From assembly GCF_021347895.1 (NCBI RefSeq), contig NC_067116.1, forward strand, positions 39,637,677 to 39,701,676: a DNA stretch of 64,000 nucleotides. The letters are read 5' to 3'. The notes beneath the pieces were generated by a model, which saw nothing but the letters and a program-made list of their open reading frames with translations, had not been told where the DNA came from and searched no databases. Below are positions 25,031-37,890 of this stretch, piece by piece (the stretch's first letter is position 1; each line of letters begins with the position of its first letter). A program made the translations under genes and the position numbers. The DNA is from Acanthochromis polyacanthus. Taxonomy: Eukaryota > Chordata > Actinopteri > Pomacentridae.

Positions 25031-25200
25031 CAGTGATCCAAAACATCATGACCACCTGCCGAATATGCTGTTTGCATGCTGCCAAGACACATCAGTTTGC
25101 CAGACATGGTCTCTACAAGAACTCTGAAGATATCATAGAGTATCTGAACCCAAGATATTAGCAGCAGATACTTGTCAGACTTCAGCTTTACACATTTGAC
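25031..25200 (+). repeat. Diverged copy of the 'CATGACCACCTGCC' fish repeat
   Basis: 'aacatcatgaccacctgccgaatat', 'ctgccaagaca', 'gacatggtctctacaagaactctgaag' and 'aagatattagcagcagatact' occur in the order of a dispersed repeat I recall as abundant in teleosts. Class not assigned. Confidence 0.55.
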
Positions 25201-25627
25201 TTCGGCAAACCGAGTCTATAGAAGAAGTACAATACAGAAAGCTCCACTCTGTAAGCTGATAGGACTGGCTCCTTGTGTTTGTATCATATGAATTCATGTT
25301 TTTAAGGCTATGATTGGTACACTGCAGTAGAGTAGCTTTACGGTGTTTGAGAGCAGTTTTAGGAGGTGGTGTGCGGTGTACTCGAGTTGCTGGGTAAAGA
25401 GGGAGGACGGAACTTCACAGATTCAATTCAATCCGAGTGTATTCATGAGGCGCCTATTTACGACACAAGCTATCTCAAGGGACTTCACATATTAACGTGA
25501 AGTCCTTTCAAAACTATAGGGAGAAATGCAACAAATGCATGATTCCTTTTGAGCAGGTCTTGAACCTGCAGTCTCCAGCAGAACAGAACCAGGCTTGAGG
25601 AATGCGGCCGTCTGCCTCAACCAGTCA

Positions 25628-26270
25628 GTACGTTTATATGCAGTCAATATTCGGGTTAAGGTCAATATTCCGGTTTCTGAAACATTTGGAATAACCCGTT
25701 TACATGGATAAACAGACAGAGTTACTCCTGTTTACATGGTCAGCGTAATCAATTGGGATATTCCCATCCAAACCGGGACGCGCAGACAACGGCATGACGC
25801 AAAATGCGGTCCGTATCTCAATACTTTCTGCCGTCAATGAAAGACATTATATTCATGTCTTTCACAATGCTAATAAAGTAGTCCGTTTCCTCCTCGCTCC
25901 AAAAGTGTGGCGCTGTGCTGCCGCATGTGGGTTTCACCATGTCTATTTACCTCTTCTTGTGTATTTCCAGTGGGTCGCGCGCCAGACGCGGCATACAAGT
26001 AGTTGCAGTACTCAAAAGACCAAGATTCCTTTCGGTTGAAACATGCGCAGAACGCAAATTACTGTTCCTTTTGATGGGGATATTCCGAAGCACGTTTATA
26101 TGACGAGATATTCGGGTTAGAAAAGGAGTAACCCAGGGGTCTTATTCGGGTTTTTAAAAACCGGAATATGAGCATATTCGGGTTTTTGCGGGTGTTTACA
26201 TGGCCGTACGCAACCGGGTTATTGCTAATATTCCGGTTAAGAAAGGGTTTTTGACTGCATATAAACGTAC
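25628..26270. mobile_element. TIR element with perfect 20-bp termini, TCA duplication
   Basis: Both ends are GTACGTTTATATGCAGTCAA as exact inverted repeats (25628-25647 and 26251-26270). They are flanked by TCA on both sides (25625-25627 and 26271-26273). Subterminal copies of 'attcgggtt' and 'ccggaatat' recur in both orientations. The 643 bp encode no transposase. A 3-bp duplication suggests a PIF/Harbinger-type MITE (inference). The exact termini suggest this is one of the younger insertions here. Confidence 0.88.
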
Positions 26271-26273
26271 TCA

Positions 26274-28193
26274 GTTAGGTTAGGGTCGGATAAATCCACA
26301 GTCTAGAGAATGCAACAGTGTAGAATTACATCGAAGCCATTTTAATGCTCTAAATAAGGAACATTAATACACAGAGATGAGTTATTGGGGGTTTAATCGA
26401 TGACCAGAGAGTGAGTTGCACTGCCACAAATCAGGCGGATTCCAGAAGAACCCCCAACATCCCATCACAGATTTATTGTTTGTCCTCTGTTGCACCACTT
26501 TTGGTTGGTTCCCCACTGTTAACTGGAAGGGCTCTACAAGCCTGGCCATTTAGCAGATGCTCTGAACCAGAGGCAGGTCTTTACACCTGCCCATTTCGCT
26601 CGCATCCAACACAATGACAACGAAAACCGACTGTTTGTTTGCCATCTAATACATCCCTGACCTCGACGTGTGCTGCTGCTGGAAGATAATCACGATTATT
26701 CGCTTTCTCTGCGAGTTTTCATAATGTTTTTGCTCACCAGTTTTATGACACCACCATCCAACACGCATACAAAGATGTACACTGGATTAGCTAACACCTA
26801 TACACATCTCTGCAGACAACTTCACAGACTCAAAGAAGTAGGTTTTCATGTTTTAAGGTGTTAAAGCTGAAAGCAAAAGAAGAACTATGAAGGTGTGGAT
26901 ATGGAGAAAATGGGGAAGCTGAATTATAGCACTAACCTGGGAGGAAACTAAGGGTGTAATGCTTGAGAAAAGGAGGTAAGGAAGAGGAGATGAGGAGATG
27001 ATGAAGGTGTTGTAGCACAGAGAGGCACCAAAAAATGAAGGTGCAGCATACTGTTGAATTTAGTTGAAGGGTAAAGGTATACCGAGGGAGGGAGGGACAG
27101 ATGAAGATGTAGTAATGAAAGAGGGAGGGAGGTTATAATGGCGGAGAGAGAGAGAGCTGAAGGAGCCAGGTGTGGCAGCAGCCACAGAGGTAATCAGTGG
27201 GCCAATAGGGAGTCATTCCACTCAGAGTGAACGGGCTGCCGAAGTACCTGGAATAAAAATAATCATTACACTGCATTAAAGTCACTGTCTGTAAATATAC
27301 CCTGGGCAGCAGTAAAGCACCCTCGCCGTGGCCCCCACTATCAGGACACCTTAACGCACGCGAATATCTAAATACAAGCTCATGCAAATGGCATAAATGC
27401 AAATATTTCCTCAGGATGTGAGTGCATCTCTCTGCACAAATGGTGTGAAAATCAGCGACTCCCCTGCTGATTCTGTGCATTCATCCCGTCATTACAAAGG
27501 CAAGCTTTTAACAGAAACAAACTGTTCTCCAAATATAACCCAACCAGCTCAAAGCACATTCATTATCCCCCCCTCTATAACTTATAAGTGTTATTTTAGC
27601 AACAGAAACCCCAACAGAGGCTTGAATTGGATCTCTCTCACACATTTATTCCGCCTCCCAGTATTGCTGCCTTTGGAAAATGGGGATTAAGTCTGCATTT
27701 AGGAGAATTTAAATTGCAAATAAGGCTTTGTAATTGTTTTAGTCTTTAATCCTTGCAGGGAGGGCCTCACTGTAATGCAAAGTTGAGTCGGGCGAACATC
27801 TCCGGCATTCATCTGAGGAAGGTCTGTGTTTGGGTCGCCACTCGGGTTCAATGAGACTTAATAAGAAGGGCGTCCAATCAGCACAACACACACACACATA
27901 CACATGTATATACACAACATGCAACACAAGCAAACATGCACACACACTCTGCTCTAACCTATGGGCTCAGGCCGGCCGGTTTATTTTGGTTGTGGGTTTG
28001 GGTGCCCAGCTGGTACTTGAGACCGGTGGACTGGCAGAGCAGCAGCAGACAGCAGACACACACTCACAGACACACACAGACTCACACAGCGTGCCAGGGA
28101 CACACTGTGCCAGGCTGCAACGTCTGCCAGCTACAAGCCTGCCCACTGCTACAAAGAGAGGCAAGAGGCAGAGGAGAAAGGGCAGGACGCAGA
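26274..28193. other. Intronic stretch, possible conserved non-coding part
   Basis: No exon found. 27360-27760 is AT-rich without repeats and carries ATGCAAAT-like and TAATT-like words (for example 'catgcaaatggcataaatgcaaat' at 27382), unlike the surrounding repeats. This composition is common in conserved non-coding elements, but conservation cannot be tested here. Purine-rich at 26950-27150. CA-rich patches lie at 27888-27950 and 28058-28090. Confidence 0.4.

Positions 28194-28228
<35 letters not shown>
28194..28228 (+). repeat. Compound (GT)n(GA)n microsatellite
   Basis: About 11 GT units pass directly into about 6 GA units. Confidence 0.95.
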
Positions 28229-28229
<1 letters not shown>

Positions 28230-29504
28230 AAGAATGCGAGAGTGGACAAAGACATGGAAAGAGAAAAGAAAAAAGAATGAGTGACTTTTAGAAGCAGGAA
28301 GGTTACAGTGCTGAAAAGGATGAAACTCAGACCTCGCCGTCCAAGTCTCACAAAAAAATAAGAGTTGAGGGAAAAAGTGAAGCAAAAGTTTCTTCCTTCT
28401 TACTTCCTCGTGAAGATGGTCGGAGCCATCGTTAATTATGCATATTTATTAATTCCTCAATGCAACTTAGATCTGCTGCTTGGCGTTTGCATTTTCAACA
28501 AGCCAGTGGCCCCTGTGTCAGCTGTTTTACTGCGAAGTAACACAAAGAGCAGATGTCAGAGGGAAAATGAGGTTATGAATGACACGACATGAATGTTGGT
28601 CAGTGAGCTGTGGTGAAGTTATGCTCGTCGCAAAAGCGGTTGTGTTAAGTTTTGTGGGGTTGAAGTACAACAGTGAAAGGCAAAAGGATGCAAACTGTGT
28701 TCTGTGGTGGCAGCGGTGCAGGTAAAAACACCTCCAATAGCAGTAAGGTTTGTATTTTGACAACATTAATGTTTGTGATCTTGTGGGGATGATTTAGCAA
28801 GCGGGGTCACAGATCTAGTAGATACAACCTGTTCACCTGTGTGTAAACAGAAGGACTGAAGGTAAAAGGCTAACCATTGTTTTTCTTGCTGACCGCAACA
28901 CCAAACCACTTTCTCAGTAATTTTTTGACCAGTTGTGAACATTGCAAATGGAGTTGATTCCTTTTTGTTAATAAAGGTAATTTATAATCTGTTTTTGGAT
29001 CTCCGTAAGTTGTTTTGGTAACACCTCATACATGCTGAACCAGGTCTGACCTCAGCTTCTCAGCGACTTTTGGATGGTCTCCTGAAGTTCAAATACATCT
29101 GATTTCTAATTAGTACCACAATAAGATACTGTGACGAGACTTTGAAATCTAAAAAAAAAAAACCCACAGCACAAACCATTCTGTTGTTAGAAGGAGGACA
29201 CATCCCTTCAGACAAAAGCCCAGATAAGTAAAAGTTTGATTTTGGTAAAAATGTTGATGCTTAGGACCATACATTTGCCAACTTTCTTTGTCATCTCAAG
29301 GTTGAACAAAAGACATTGCGAAATTAGTAACATATTTTCTTAAAGGAAGCTAAAATTGACCATCAGTCAATGAGGAGACAACAAAGCAATACTGGTGAGT
29401 TTGAAAGGTGTGTCGGGATTTTTTTGAAAATCATCAAAATTATTTAATGGAGCCACAAATTACTTTTGACTTCACAATGATTTTCAAATGTCTCATCAGT
29501 GACA
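28229..29504. other. Intronic stretch, nothing recognised
   Basis: Ordinary AT-rich sequence with a short poly-A at 29151-29161. 'gttaattatgcatatttattaattcc' at 28431-28456 is homeodomain-site-like but isolated. Confidence 0.45.
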
Positions 29505-29951
29505 TTCAGCATCATTAGGAAAATTAACCAAATCTTAGCATAAAATAGTGATGTTTCATCAAAATCATCTTATTTTGCATGGGTTTTCTAAAATGCGCCA
29601 AAATAAACCAGTTGCACGAACAATATTCTGCAAGAGACGAGAAAAATTCTGTGCTCCTTGGTGCAACTGTAATGCCAGTGGTGACTCACTGGTGACAGTA
29701 ATTCTTACAAATGAACTTTGAATAACTTTTGCAAGATAAATAATGAGAGGAATTAAATGTTCATTTTTTTATGGTATATGACACTATACCCACGTCATAC
29801 TGCATAAAAGGCATTTCTGAATTCTCTCTACTTCTAGTCATGGTTGTGTTGTTTCCATAGAGGTGAAAGACTTCATATTGAAGTAAGAAAATGAGCCCAG
29901 AGTGACTAAAAACGTGACAGGAGCAGAAAAACACCTAGAAGCAACTTAGGG
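29505..29951 (-). mobile_element. TTAA-flanked element, copy 5, reverse
   Basis: Family strings in order on the minus strand are 'gtgatgtttcatcaaaatcatctta' (about 29549), 'ttctgtgctccttggtgcaactg' (about 29647), 'tctacttctagtcatggttgtgttgtttccatagagg' (about 29827) and 'atgagcccagagtgactaaaaacgtgacaggagcag'. The terminus near 29951 has a degraded TTAA (ttga). Confidence 0.75.
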
Positions 29952-32902
29952 TTGACGGTATGCCTGTTTATGTCTTACATAACATGGACTATATTCCATA
30001 TTTGTGAATTTTAGTTATGTTTTAACAATCAAGTGAGAAATTTTGTCAGTTTCATGTAGTAAAATGTCCCAGTTCTTTCTGTTCTCAACTTGCACAGGTT
30101 GCCAAACACGAAATTCCTCAGCGGACGGTTAACATGCACCCGCGGAACGGCAACAGCAAGCAATCAAGTCTGACTTAAAAATCTAACTTTTTCTCATATT
30201 ATGTCCACTACAGCAGCTGCAGGGTGAGCTGATTTAATTTAGAGGCTTGGCGTGAGAGGGAGAAAATGGCTTCTCAACTCCCAGAGTTAACCAACAGGAG
30301 TGTATGTTTAAAGATAGGTTTCACTCCCTGGGATCTGCCTGACAATCCTCGTAACCACCGTCACTGTTTTAGGCCTAATGAGGAGCGGCAGTAATGGAGT
30401 GCTCCAAGCTTTTTCTCTGTGAACACGGAGCTCCACAGCTGCACGAGTCGACTGGAGACGAGGAGAGTCGCTCTGCTTGGAAGAAATTTACTTAGTGAAA
30501 CAGTTAAGCAGTGAAATTCCTTTAAATCCGCAGCTACTGCACGTCGTCATAACCTTACACCGGGCTGTTCTGCCCTCTCGGCTGCGACTTGGTACACAAA
30601 GTTAAAGAAACACAAAGTCAGCACGGGTTGCCGGAGGAAAGTTCAAACTAAGCAGAAGCTAAGACAGCAGAGGCATCATAATTGCAGTAATTTATGCCAT
30701 TTTGTGCAGGACAGTGTGTTTTTACACAATGGATAAATGGATAAGTGGATGAGGCTTGGGAGTCGCCAGTGTCAGGGAACTTCAAAGATGGTGAGCGAGT
30801 GCGTGTCGAGCGTCTGAACACAGTCAGGGGATGCAGGCTTTGGCAGGAGGAGCATCACAGACACCTCCGACATGGAAGGTCGCCCTCAAACTTGAAACCC
30901 CCACCCCCGACAAACTGCTCACTTCAATTCTCCACAGTGTACCGGTTACAGTCGAGGCAAACGACTGATGAATGTTCCCCCTTTTTTTTTAATTATTGAA
31001 CCATAATTTATTTTCTGAAAATGACTAAACTCAAACAGAATTGGCAGCATTCACCCCGGTTTCAATGGGAGAGATAAACAAATGCCCCCGAGGAGTTTTC
31101 TTCCACTATTTCCCAGAATGTAGTATTCATTTAAAGCATTCGTTTAAATTTTATGGATGATGATGTTGCAACTAAGAGGGTATTCATGGGTAACTGGGTT
31201 AGGGAAATTAAATGGGACTGGGGTTGGAAATCTGCATGCGAGGAGGGAAAGTAAACGCTGCGGGGCTTGGCTTCTACAATAACTTTGCTCAGTCGGATTG
31301 ATGGCATTTACGCTGCTCCGGCTAGCAGGATGCAATGCACAGCTAGTACCCAAACTCAGATAAACTACGGAAAATGCAGACTTCAAACAGAGTCCCTGGT
31401 GCCTTCAGACACCTCTTTTTTTCTCCCTCCCTTCTTTCTCCAAACTCCCCCTTGCCTTCCACCTCTCCTTCTCCTCTGTCACACGTCTTCCGTCCCCGGA
31501 TTGTTGTCTCCATCTGTCCGTCTCCCTGTCTGTCCCTGTCAAACACGAGATCCAAGAGCTGCTGCTTACAGAGAGTCGAGATCAAATGCGGAACCACAGC
31601 TCGCTTTAAGCTTGCCCAGAATGAACCTGGAAGGAAGGGAATCATAAACAATATTTGATCTTCTGTTTCTGTCACTTACAGACCTCCAGCCGAACACACA
31701 CACAGCTTGAGGGCAGCACTTTCAGGCTTTGTTGCCTCTCTCAGATAGGGAGAAGGTATACACAGACAGAGGAGCCGACTGGCCTTTTTCATTTAGACTG
31801 TAACAACGGTAAACAAACGGCACACAAAGACAGCGTCCTCTCGCTCGACGCCCGTCTGCCTGCAGCCTGCACTCCACGCACTGTTTGATATTAAAAGACG
31901 GCACAGGCGTGAACGGAGGAGGTGGCGGCGGCGGCGGAGAGGTAGAAAAAGACAGATAGAGAACGGACAGGAATGGAGACATAATGTTGTGGCATGCTGC
32001 TTGTGTGTGTGTAGGCTATATTTAAACTGGAAACAGCCAGGAGAATCTGTATGAAGAAGATATCGCCGTGCCAACGCAGACTCCATTCCTCCGCTCTTTC
32101 TTCCCTCCTCTCCCTCATCCCTCCATCCATACCTACTCTGCCTATATTATGGATGTTATTATTATTCCTGCATGTCGTCATGTCGCCCCCGCTTCTCTCC
32201 TTCCCCCGAGCAAGGAAGCGGGCACCGCTGGCACCCAGCCAGATTACCCAATCAATCTCCTCTGAGAGGGAGGGAGGGAGGGAGGGACGGAGGAGAGGGA
32301 GAAGGAGAGAGGGGGAGGAATAAGAAAGAGAGCGTGGAAACAGAGAGGAAAGGAAAGAAAGAGCAGCAGGAGGGGGGTTGGAGGACGGCGAAGGAAGGCG
32401 GCGAAAAAGACCTGAGAAGAATTGAAGCAGGAAAAACGGTGCAGGATGAGTAAATTTTGTCTTTGGGAGAAAAGAAGAAAAAGCAGAAAGGGGACAAAGG
32501 CTGCTTTGACAAGGAAAAGGGGAGGTTTTGGTGGATGTGTGGCGCTAAAATAAGGCACCTGGTGAGGCGAACGTAGTGATGGAAAACACAAAAAAAATCA
32601 CACACGGCGTCCAGACAAAGGCTCGGCCATCAGCGGTTGTTTACAGTGTGCAGCTCCTCCCCTCGTGCCACCTGTTACTGTGGTCGAGCCTAATAAATGT
32701 TTAACCCTCTCCAAGAATCCCCAGGCAACAGCCAGCAGAGCATCTCCATCCATCCACAGTGTGACTGCACGCTGGGAACGCATCAGATTAGGGCTACTGC
32801 ACTTATTCTCCGTATCTATTTATTTGGATTAATCGATTTAGAGCTAGTTGCTTAATCAATTGTTCATCTGACAGAAGCATTTTGATAATCCATTAATCTT
32901 CT
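29952..32902. other. Intronic stretch with purine/pyrimidine-rich patches
   Basis: Pyrimidine-rich at 31410-31480, (GGC)5 at about 31923-31938, purine-rich with GGGA repeats at 32266-32400. 32810-32900 contains ATTAATCGATT-like words resembling a common fish repeat that flanks the following array. No exon was supported. Confidence 0.5.
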
Positions 32903-33986
32903 GAGTCATTTCCGAAGCAAAAAACAACAAATGTTGGATTATTGCGGCATCTAAAATGATGTTAAATGATATTAAAATGAATTTTGGAGTCTTCATCAGA
33001 TAAAACAAGGCAGACGTCAACTTATTGTTTGAAAAACAATGGCTGACATGTTTTACAACTTGATGACATTTTAGACATTAATCAAGAGTATAATCTGCAG
33101 GCTAATTGAAAATAATAGACATCTTTTTAACATTTGCTCAGAAGAATACAAGCTCAATTTTACCGCCCATATGGCTGTTTAGAGTTATTTTTCAAGCAAA
33201 AATGACAAATGTTGGATTATTTCAGCATCGAAATACATTTTTTGTCACATTATAGGCCTTAAATGATCTTAAAATGGATTCATCAGACAAATCAAGGCAT
33301 TTGTAGACGTCTACTTATTCTTTGAAAAACAATGGTGAACATATTTCACTGCTTTCTGACATTTTGTGGACATTAATCAGGAATATAATCTGCAGATTAA
33401 TTCAAAGTTGTATTAGTTTCAGTCCCAAGTGTGAGAATACAAGGTCCATTTCATTGCTTTAATAGCTTGTTTTGAGTCATTTCCTAAGCAAAAATGACCA
33501 ATATTGGACTATTCCAGGATGTAAAAGGTGATGCCATGTCACATTATGTGTATTAGATTAAGATAAAATGAATTTTGAAGTCTTGATCAGACAAAACAAG
33601 GTTGGCATGACTAAGTGAAGTCAAGTGAATAGAATAGAATAGAATAGAATAGAATAGAATAGAATAGAATAGAAGCTCAATTTCAATGGTCAAATAGCTA
33701 GTTTTGAGTCATTCCTCAAAGCAGAAATAGCAGATGTTGTATTATTTGAGCATCTAAAATGCATTAAATGAAATGTTTTTAGTCACATCATATGTCTTAA
33801 ATGATCATCATATGTCTTGATGGGATTAAACAAGACATTTGTAGACCTCACCTTGTTCTTTGAAAAATAATAGTGGGCATATTTCACTAATTTCTGACAT
33901 TTTTAGACATTAATCAAGTATATAATCTGTAGACTAATTTAAAGTAGCAGTGTAAAGGTTAATTTCAACGCTCAAGCTGCTTGTTT
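32903..33986 (+). repeat. Tandem array of about 290-bp units, four copies, one invaded by (AATAG)n
   Basis: Units start with 'gagtcatttcc.aagcaaaaatg' variants at 32903, 33182, 33474 and 33706. They share 'atgttggattatt..agcat', 'aatgaattttg..gtcttcatcaga.aaaacaagg', 'tttgaaaaacaatgg', 'tctgacattt..agacattaatca' and 'tataatctgcag.ctaatt'. Lengths are about 279, 292, 232 and 281 bp. In the third unit the middle is replaced by a 47-bp AATAG pentanucleotide run (33628-33674). The 'gacattaatca..ataatctgcagattaat' part resembles a repeat I know from many fish introns. Confidence 0.87.
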
Positions 33987-36588
33987 TATCAAAAAACTAG
34001 TCAAAAAAATCAAAAGATATGAAGTTGCAAGGAGAAAATTAAAGACATCACTGTTTAACATATAATGATTTTCAAAATTCCTCATCATTTTTCTGTCGAT
34101 CAATCAGCTAATTGATCATTTTATATCCATACTGGTATCCTTATCATTTTCTTTTCTGGATAAGGTGCAACACTCTAAAGAAAGAAAGAAAAAAACACAA
34201 AACGCCACGTCGTCATATTTGAGTCCTGCATTTCGACCATGATCATGACACTTTTCATCAGTAAGCCAGGAGCTGAGTGGAGTCAGTGAAGCACTGCGAT
34301 GTGAATGACGCACTTGTGGCACTAAATCTGTGACACTCCGCAGGCAGTGAACCCGGATTGGCACGAATCGCAGATGTTTGGGGTTGCGACCTCTGGCTGG
34401 GGCGAAGCAAAACGTCTGCAACAACGAGGCCGAGTGTATCGCTTTCCTGAAAGACTGTTTGTCTGTGATTGCAAGAGCATGCATGTGTGTCAAAGACGGA
34501 GAAAACAGAGACTCATTCTTCTTCTGCCGGATTTAACGTGAACAACAATACTCAGTGTGTGTGTGTGTGTGTGTGCGCCCGCCCGCCCGTCAATATGCAC
34601 GCTTTCTTCATCACAAAGCTCGTGTGCTTTAATCATTCATATTGAGTTACTAAAGACGTGCCATGTTCTTATAATCAAACGCATTTCCTCAACAAAGTGC
34701 TCTTTTGAGGAACATCCAAATTCCAGCAGAAGAGAGGACCATAAGATGAGCGGATCTCTTTTAGGGAATAAACATGATTAAAAGGCAACGTGAAGAGGAA
34801 GGACAGAAACACAACTCCAACAATTAAGACGACAAGAGAGAACACTTAAATTGCTTTACAGAGGTACAAGACTTCAGGCTGTTCCAGCTCTTTATGATAC
34901 AGTATCATCTCGCTCACTTTGAGCGTAAGTGTTCATTTGCATAAGAGTGTGGGTGTGTGATATGCACACAAGCGTGGCTGCATGTAGGAGTGTTTATGTG
35001 CGAGCTCGAGTGTCTATGATAGCAGATTCGCCATTCAGGGGTGAAGCCAACCAGCTATCCAGCTAGTCAGAGGCCTCCAGTTCTGGGAGTGTGGCCAGGG
35101 CTCCAATCCCACCACATTCCCCTGGATTAGCTGTCAACCAGTCCCCAGATCTGAGGATTAGCACATTATATTCCATTATCTTTCCCAAACTGGAGAGTCC
35201 ACAAAGTCTACATCATTGCTCTCAGTGGGGGCCAGTAGGACAGGGCTGAGTAAGAGGTGCCTTCAAACCAGGCCAAATTGAGCCAGACTGAGCCGAGCCA
35301 AAACCAAATCTGTAACTAAGACCGTACTCTGGCTCAATGTTGCCTAGCAACCAAATTAGTTCGAGGAAACAAATAAGCAAACTGCATTTCTAAATATCAA
35401 TTTTGCATCACGCCGCTGATATTTTCTCACCGCCATCCTCAACAAACTGACACGATGGCTGCCGGAGAGGAGCGTAAATTGTATATATATATTTAAGAAA
35501 ACACAAATAAAAACAAATCCCAGTTTTATCTCGTACACATTCCTCCTTCACTATTCCCGCTGAGCGACACACAGAGCGGAGTGTGTGCGACTCCTGGGAG
35601 CCGTGTTGTTTTTCACTCTGTGATCCGGGTGGACTCGGGGGAATGAGGGAGCCATTATCAGCAAGGGGCCGTGATAGAGACTTGATCAGGCCGTCGGTCT
35701 GCGGGGACCGAGGAGCCGGAGTTAATCAGAGACAGACAGACCCCTCTCCACCCTGGGGATTCACACGCTTCGACCCCGACACTCTCCCTCCCCGTCGCAC
35801 AAAGACACACGCACGGCAACAGTCACAAAAGCACATGTGCTCACTCGCACCTTCTCCTGCGTTCGGCTGTTGTCAGAGCCTCCGCCACACCCTCTGTGCA
35901 CGCACTTCACTGTCACGCTTCACTGTCGACCACTGCTCTGGATTAAACCTGAAATTCTACATCTATCACCAACAATCAAGCCAAGCAAACAAAGTACAAT
36001 TCATAGCATCCTTTTATTATAAAGTAAGATCACTAAAAAGCAGCAGCAGCCCCCTGGCTCAGTCATTACCAACTCCTGCTGTGAAGCTAAACGCTATTCA
36101 GAGACACAGCTTCAATTTTTTTACATCCCAAATTTAGTCAGAATTTCACATCTTTTGAAGAAAAGGTGCACATACGGTAATACCAAAAAACACTGTTTTT
36201 CCAAACTTCAACGCTACATCAAAGGAAAACTGTATATTAGGAAGTGAAAACATCACAAATCTGCCCTCTCAGTGCAACATATATGACCTTTTGAACTTGA
36301 GCGAGTTTTGAAATGCAATAAAATCATCTCTTCTGCCTCATTTGCACCAACAGTTTTAGCTCTGACGTGCAGTTTAAGGCAAAATCTTGACTGTTTGGTC
36401 AACTACACAGCAGTAATAGTGATTCTGACGCTCAGCTGACTGATTTATGTCGCCAAAGACTGAAACTAAACGCGTCTTAGGCGGCGGCAAAACTTGAAGC
36501 TTGAAGTTCAGGCGTTCATTGACCACGGCTGTCAAACCGGAGCCGTTAAAGAGCTGACATGCAGGTATCCAGCTGGCCTACCTCTGGA
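33987..36588. other. Intronic stretch with small GC-richer patch
   Basis: A short GT run lies at 34555-34575. 35575-35810 is richer in CpG than its surroundings, but no exon or promoter could be shown. A TA run (tatatatatat) lies at about 35479-35491. No other feature was recognised. Confidence 0.45.
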
Positions 36589-36613
36589 GAAAGGTGTAGG
36601 AAATTATATGGCA

Positions 36614-36682
36614 TTTAGATTAATTAGACACAGTTGTCAGATTTAATTAACTACTAGGTTTAATTAACCATGTAATTAATCT
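36614..36682. promoter_or_regulatory. Cluster of TAATTA homeodomain-type sites (candidate enhancer piece)
   Basis: Four TAATTA-containing words fall within about 65 bp: 'gattaattag', 'atttaattaac', 'gtttaattaac' and 'tgtaattaatc'. Such clusters are bound by LIM-homeodomain and other homeodomain proteins. SSBP proteins act with LDB1 and LIM-homeodomain factors, so autoregulation would be plausible but is pure inference. The cluster could be chance in AT-rich DNA. Confidence 0.3.
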
Positions 36683-37890
36683 TATGGTGGTCCAACACAG
36701 GCACACACACACAGACAGGCATGGAGACACACATCAACTAGTGCCCACACAGACATGCACACTACACGCACAACAAATGTAATCTGTTCAGCTGACAAGC
36801 GCTCGCACTTTTTGCCGTCAAACCTCATAAGAGAGTTCGACTGAACGGGTGACTGGCTACCAGCTAAAACAGCCTGAATGAAACGGTAAGAATAGCACCT
36901 CTAATCCATTTCAGGTTTAACTTCTGCCCTGGTGGAATGATAATCTCGCAGTCGAAGCAGCCTGGCCGGTCAACATCCGCACAACCATGTAATCCTTACT
37001 CAAATATAAACCAGGTAACAGAATGCAAATATTTATTACAGTGCGAGGACACTCCAGGTGAAGAGCAGAAATCCTTTCCGACAGAAAGCCAGGAGCTTAA
37101 ATCCCATCCGAACACTCATTTGCAGTTTGCAGCACAATCTAGTTGCATATGTGTGCTGGTGTGTGTTCGATATGTTGCTGATCGACTCTTCCAAAGACGA
37201 GAGGGTCAAGGAGCAAGGAGGCCACAGACCCCGACCTTTCATCGCCCGGTCCAGCCTCTGTAGCCGCAGCTAGCATCGCCCGGCCTCCCACCAAATGTGT
37301 CCTCTGTGTATATGCATTGTGTGTGCGAATGCGTGTGTTAATGTGCTCGTGTGATCAGCCAGCTGCTTTATGCGATTTGACCTTTACTGAAGCCATGAGC
37401 GGACCAATAAATAGCCAGGCAGCACCCTGACCTTTCACCTCCGGGAAAACAGGACCTGAGGGGGAGGTCGGCGTTTTTCAGGAGGCCACCAGCTGAGCTA
37501 GATATCCAATCGAAACAAATTACAGCTATAGAACGCCACGAAGACCCTCTATTAGACGTTAAAAATTCAAAGCTGGGAGTCTAAGGGCTTTCCCATAAAA
37601 TATAGAAGTGGTGTTCATAGGTGCTGCATTTTTTAAAAGCAATGCTATTTCAGACGTCTGGCTCGCAGTCTGTCCCATCCAAAACAGAGGCTGCAGCAGA
37701 CACGCAGACATTAAAAAACGCAGACATGTCAAAACAAGAACCGGCAGCATTATCTGAGGTAGAATAGTCCCTTCTTTCTGATACACGCTCTGACCGCGCG
37801 TGTGCACACAAGCATTTGGAAGTGAGGCTGGATGTGTGTATACTTGTGCCCCCTTCGTGCACCGCAGGAGGGTTGGTTAAGTTCACTCAC
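36683..37890. other. Intronic stretch next to SSBP exon
   Basis: The beginning (36700-36760) has broken CA repeats. Nothing else was recognised up to the exon donor at 37885-37890. Confidence 0.45.

Noticed and set aside
27133..27480. Minus-strand frame ending 'YFGSPFTLSGMTPYWPTDY' after an acceptor-like 'ttattccag'
   Set aside because: No donor at a suitable place and no recognisable protein similarity. It does not continue the SSBP sequence.
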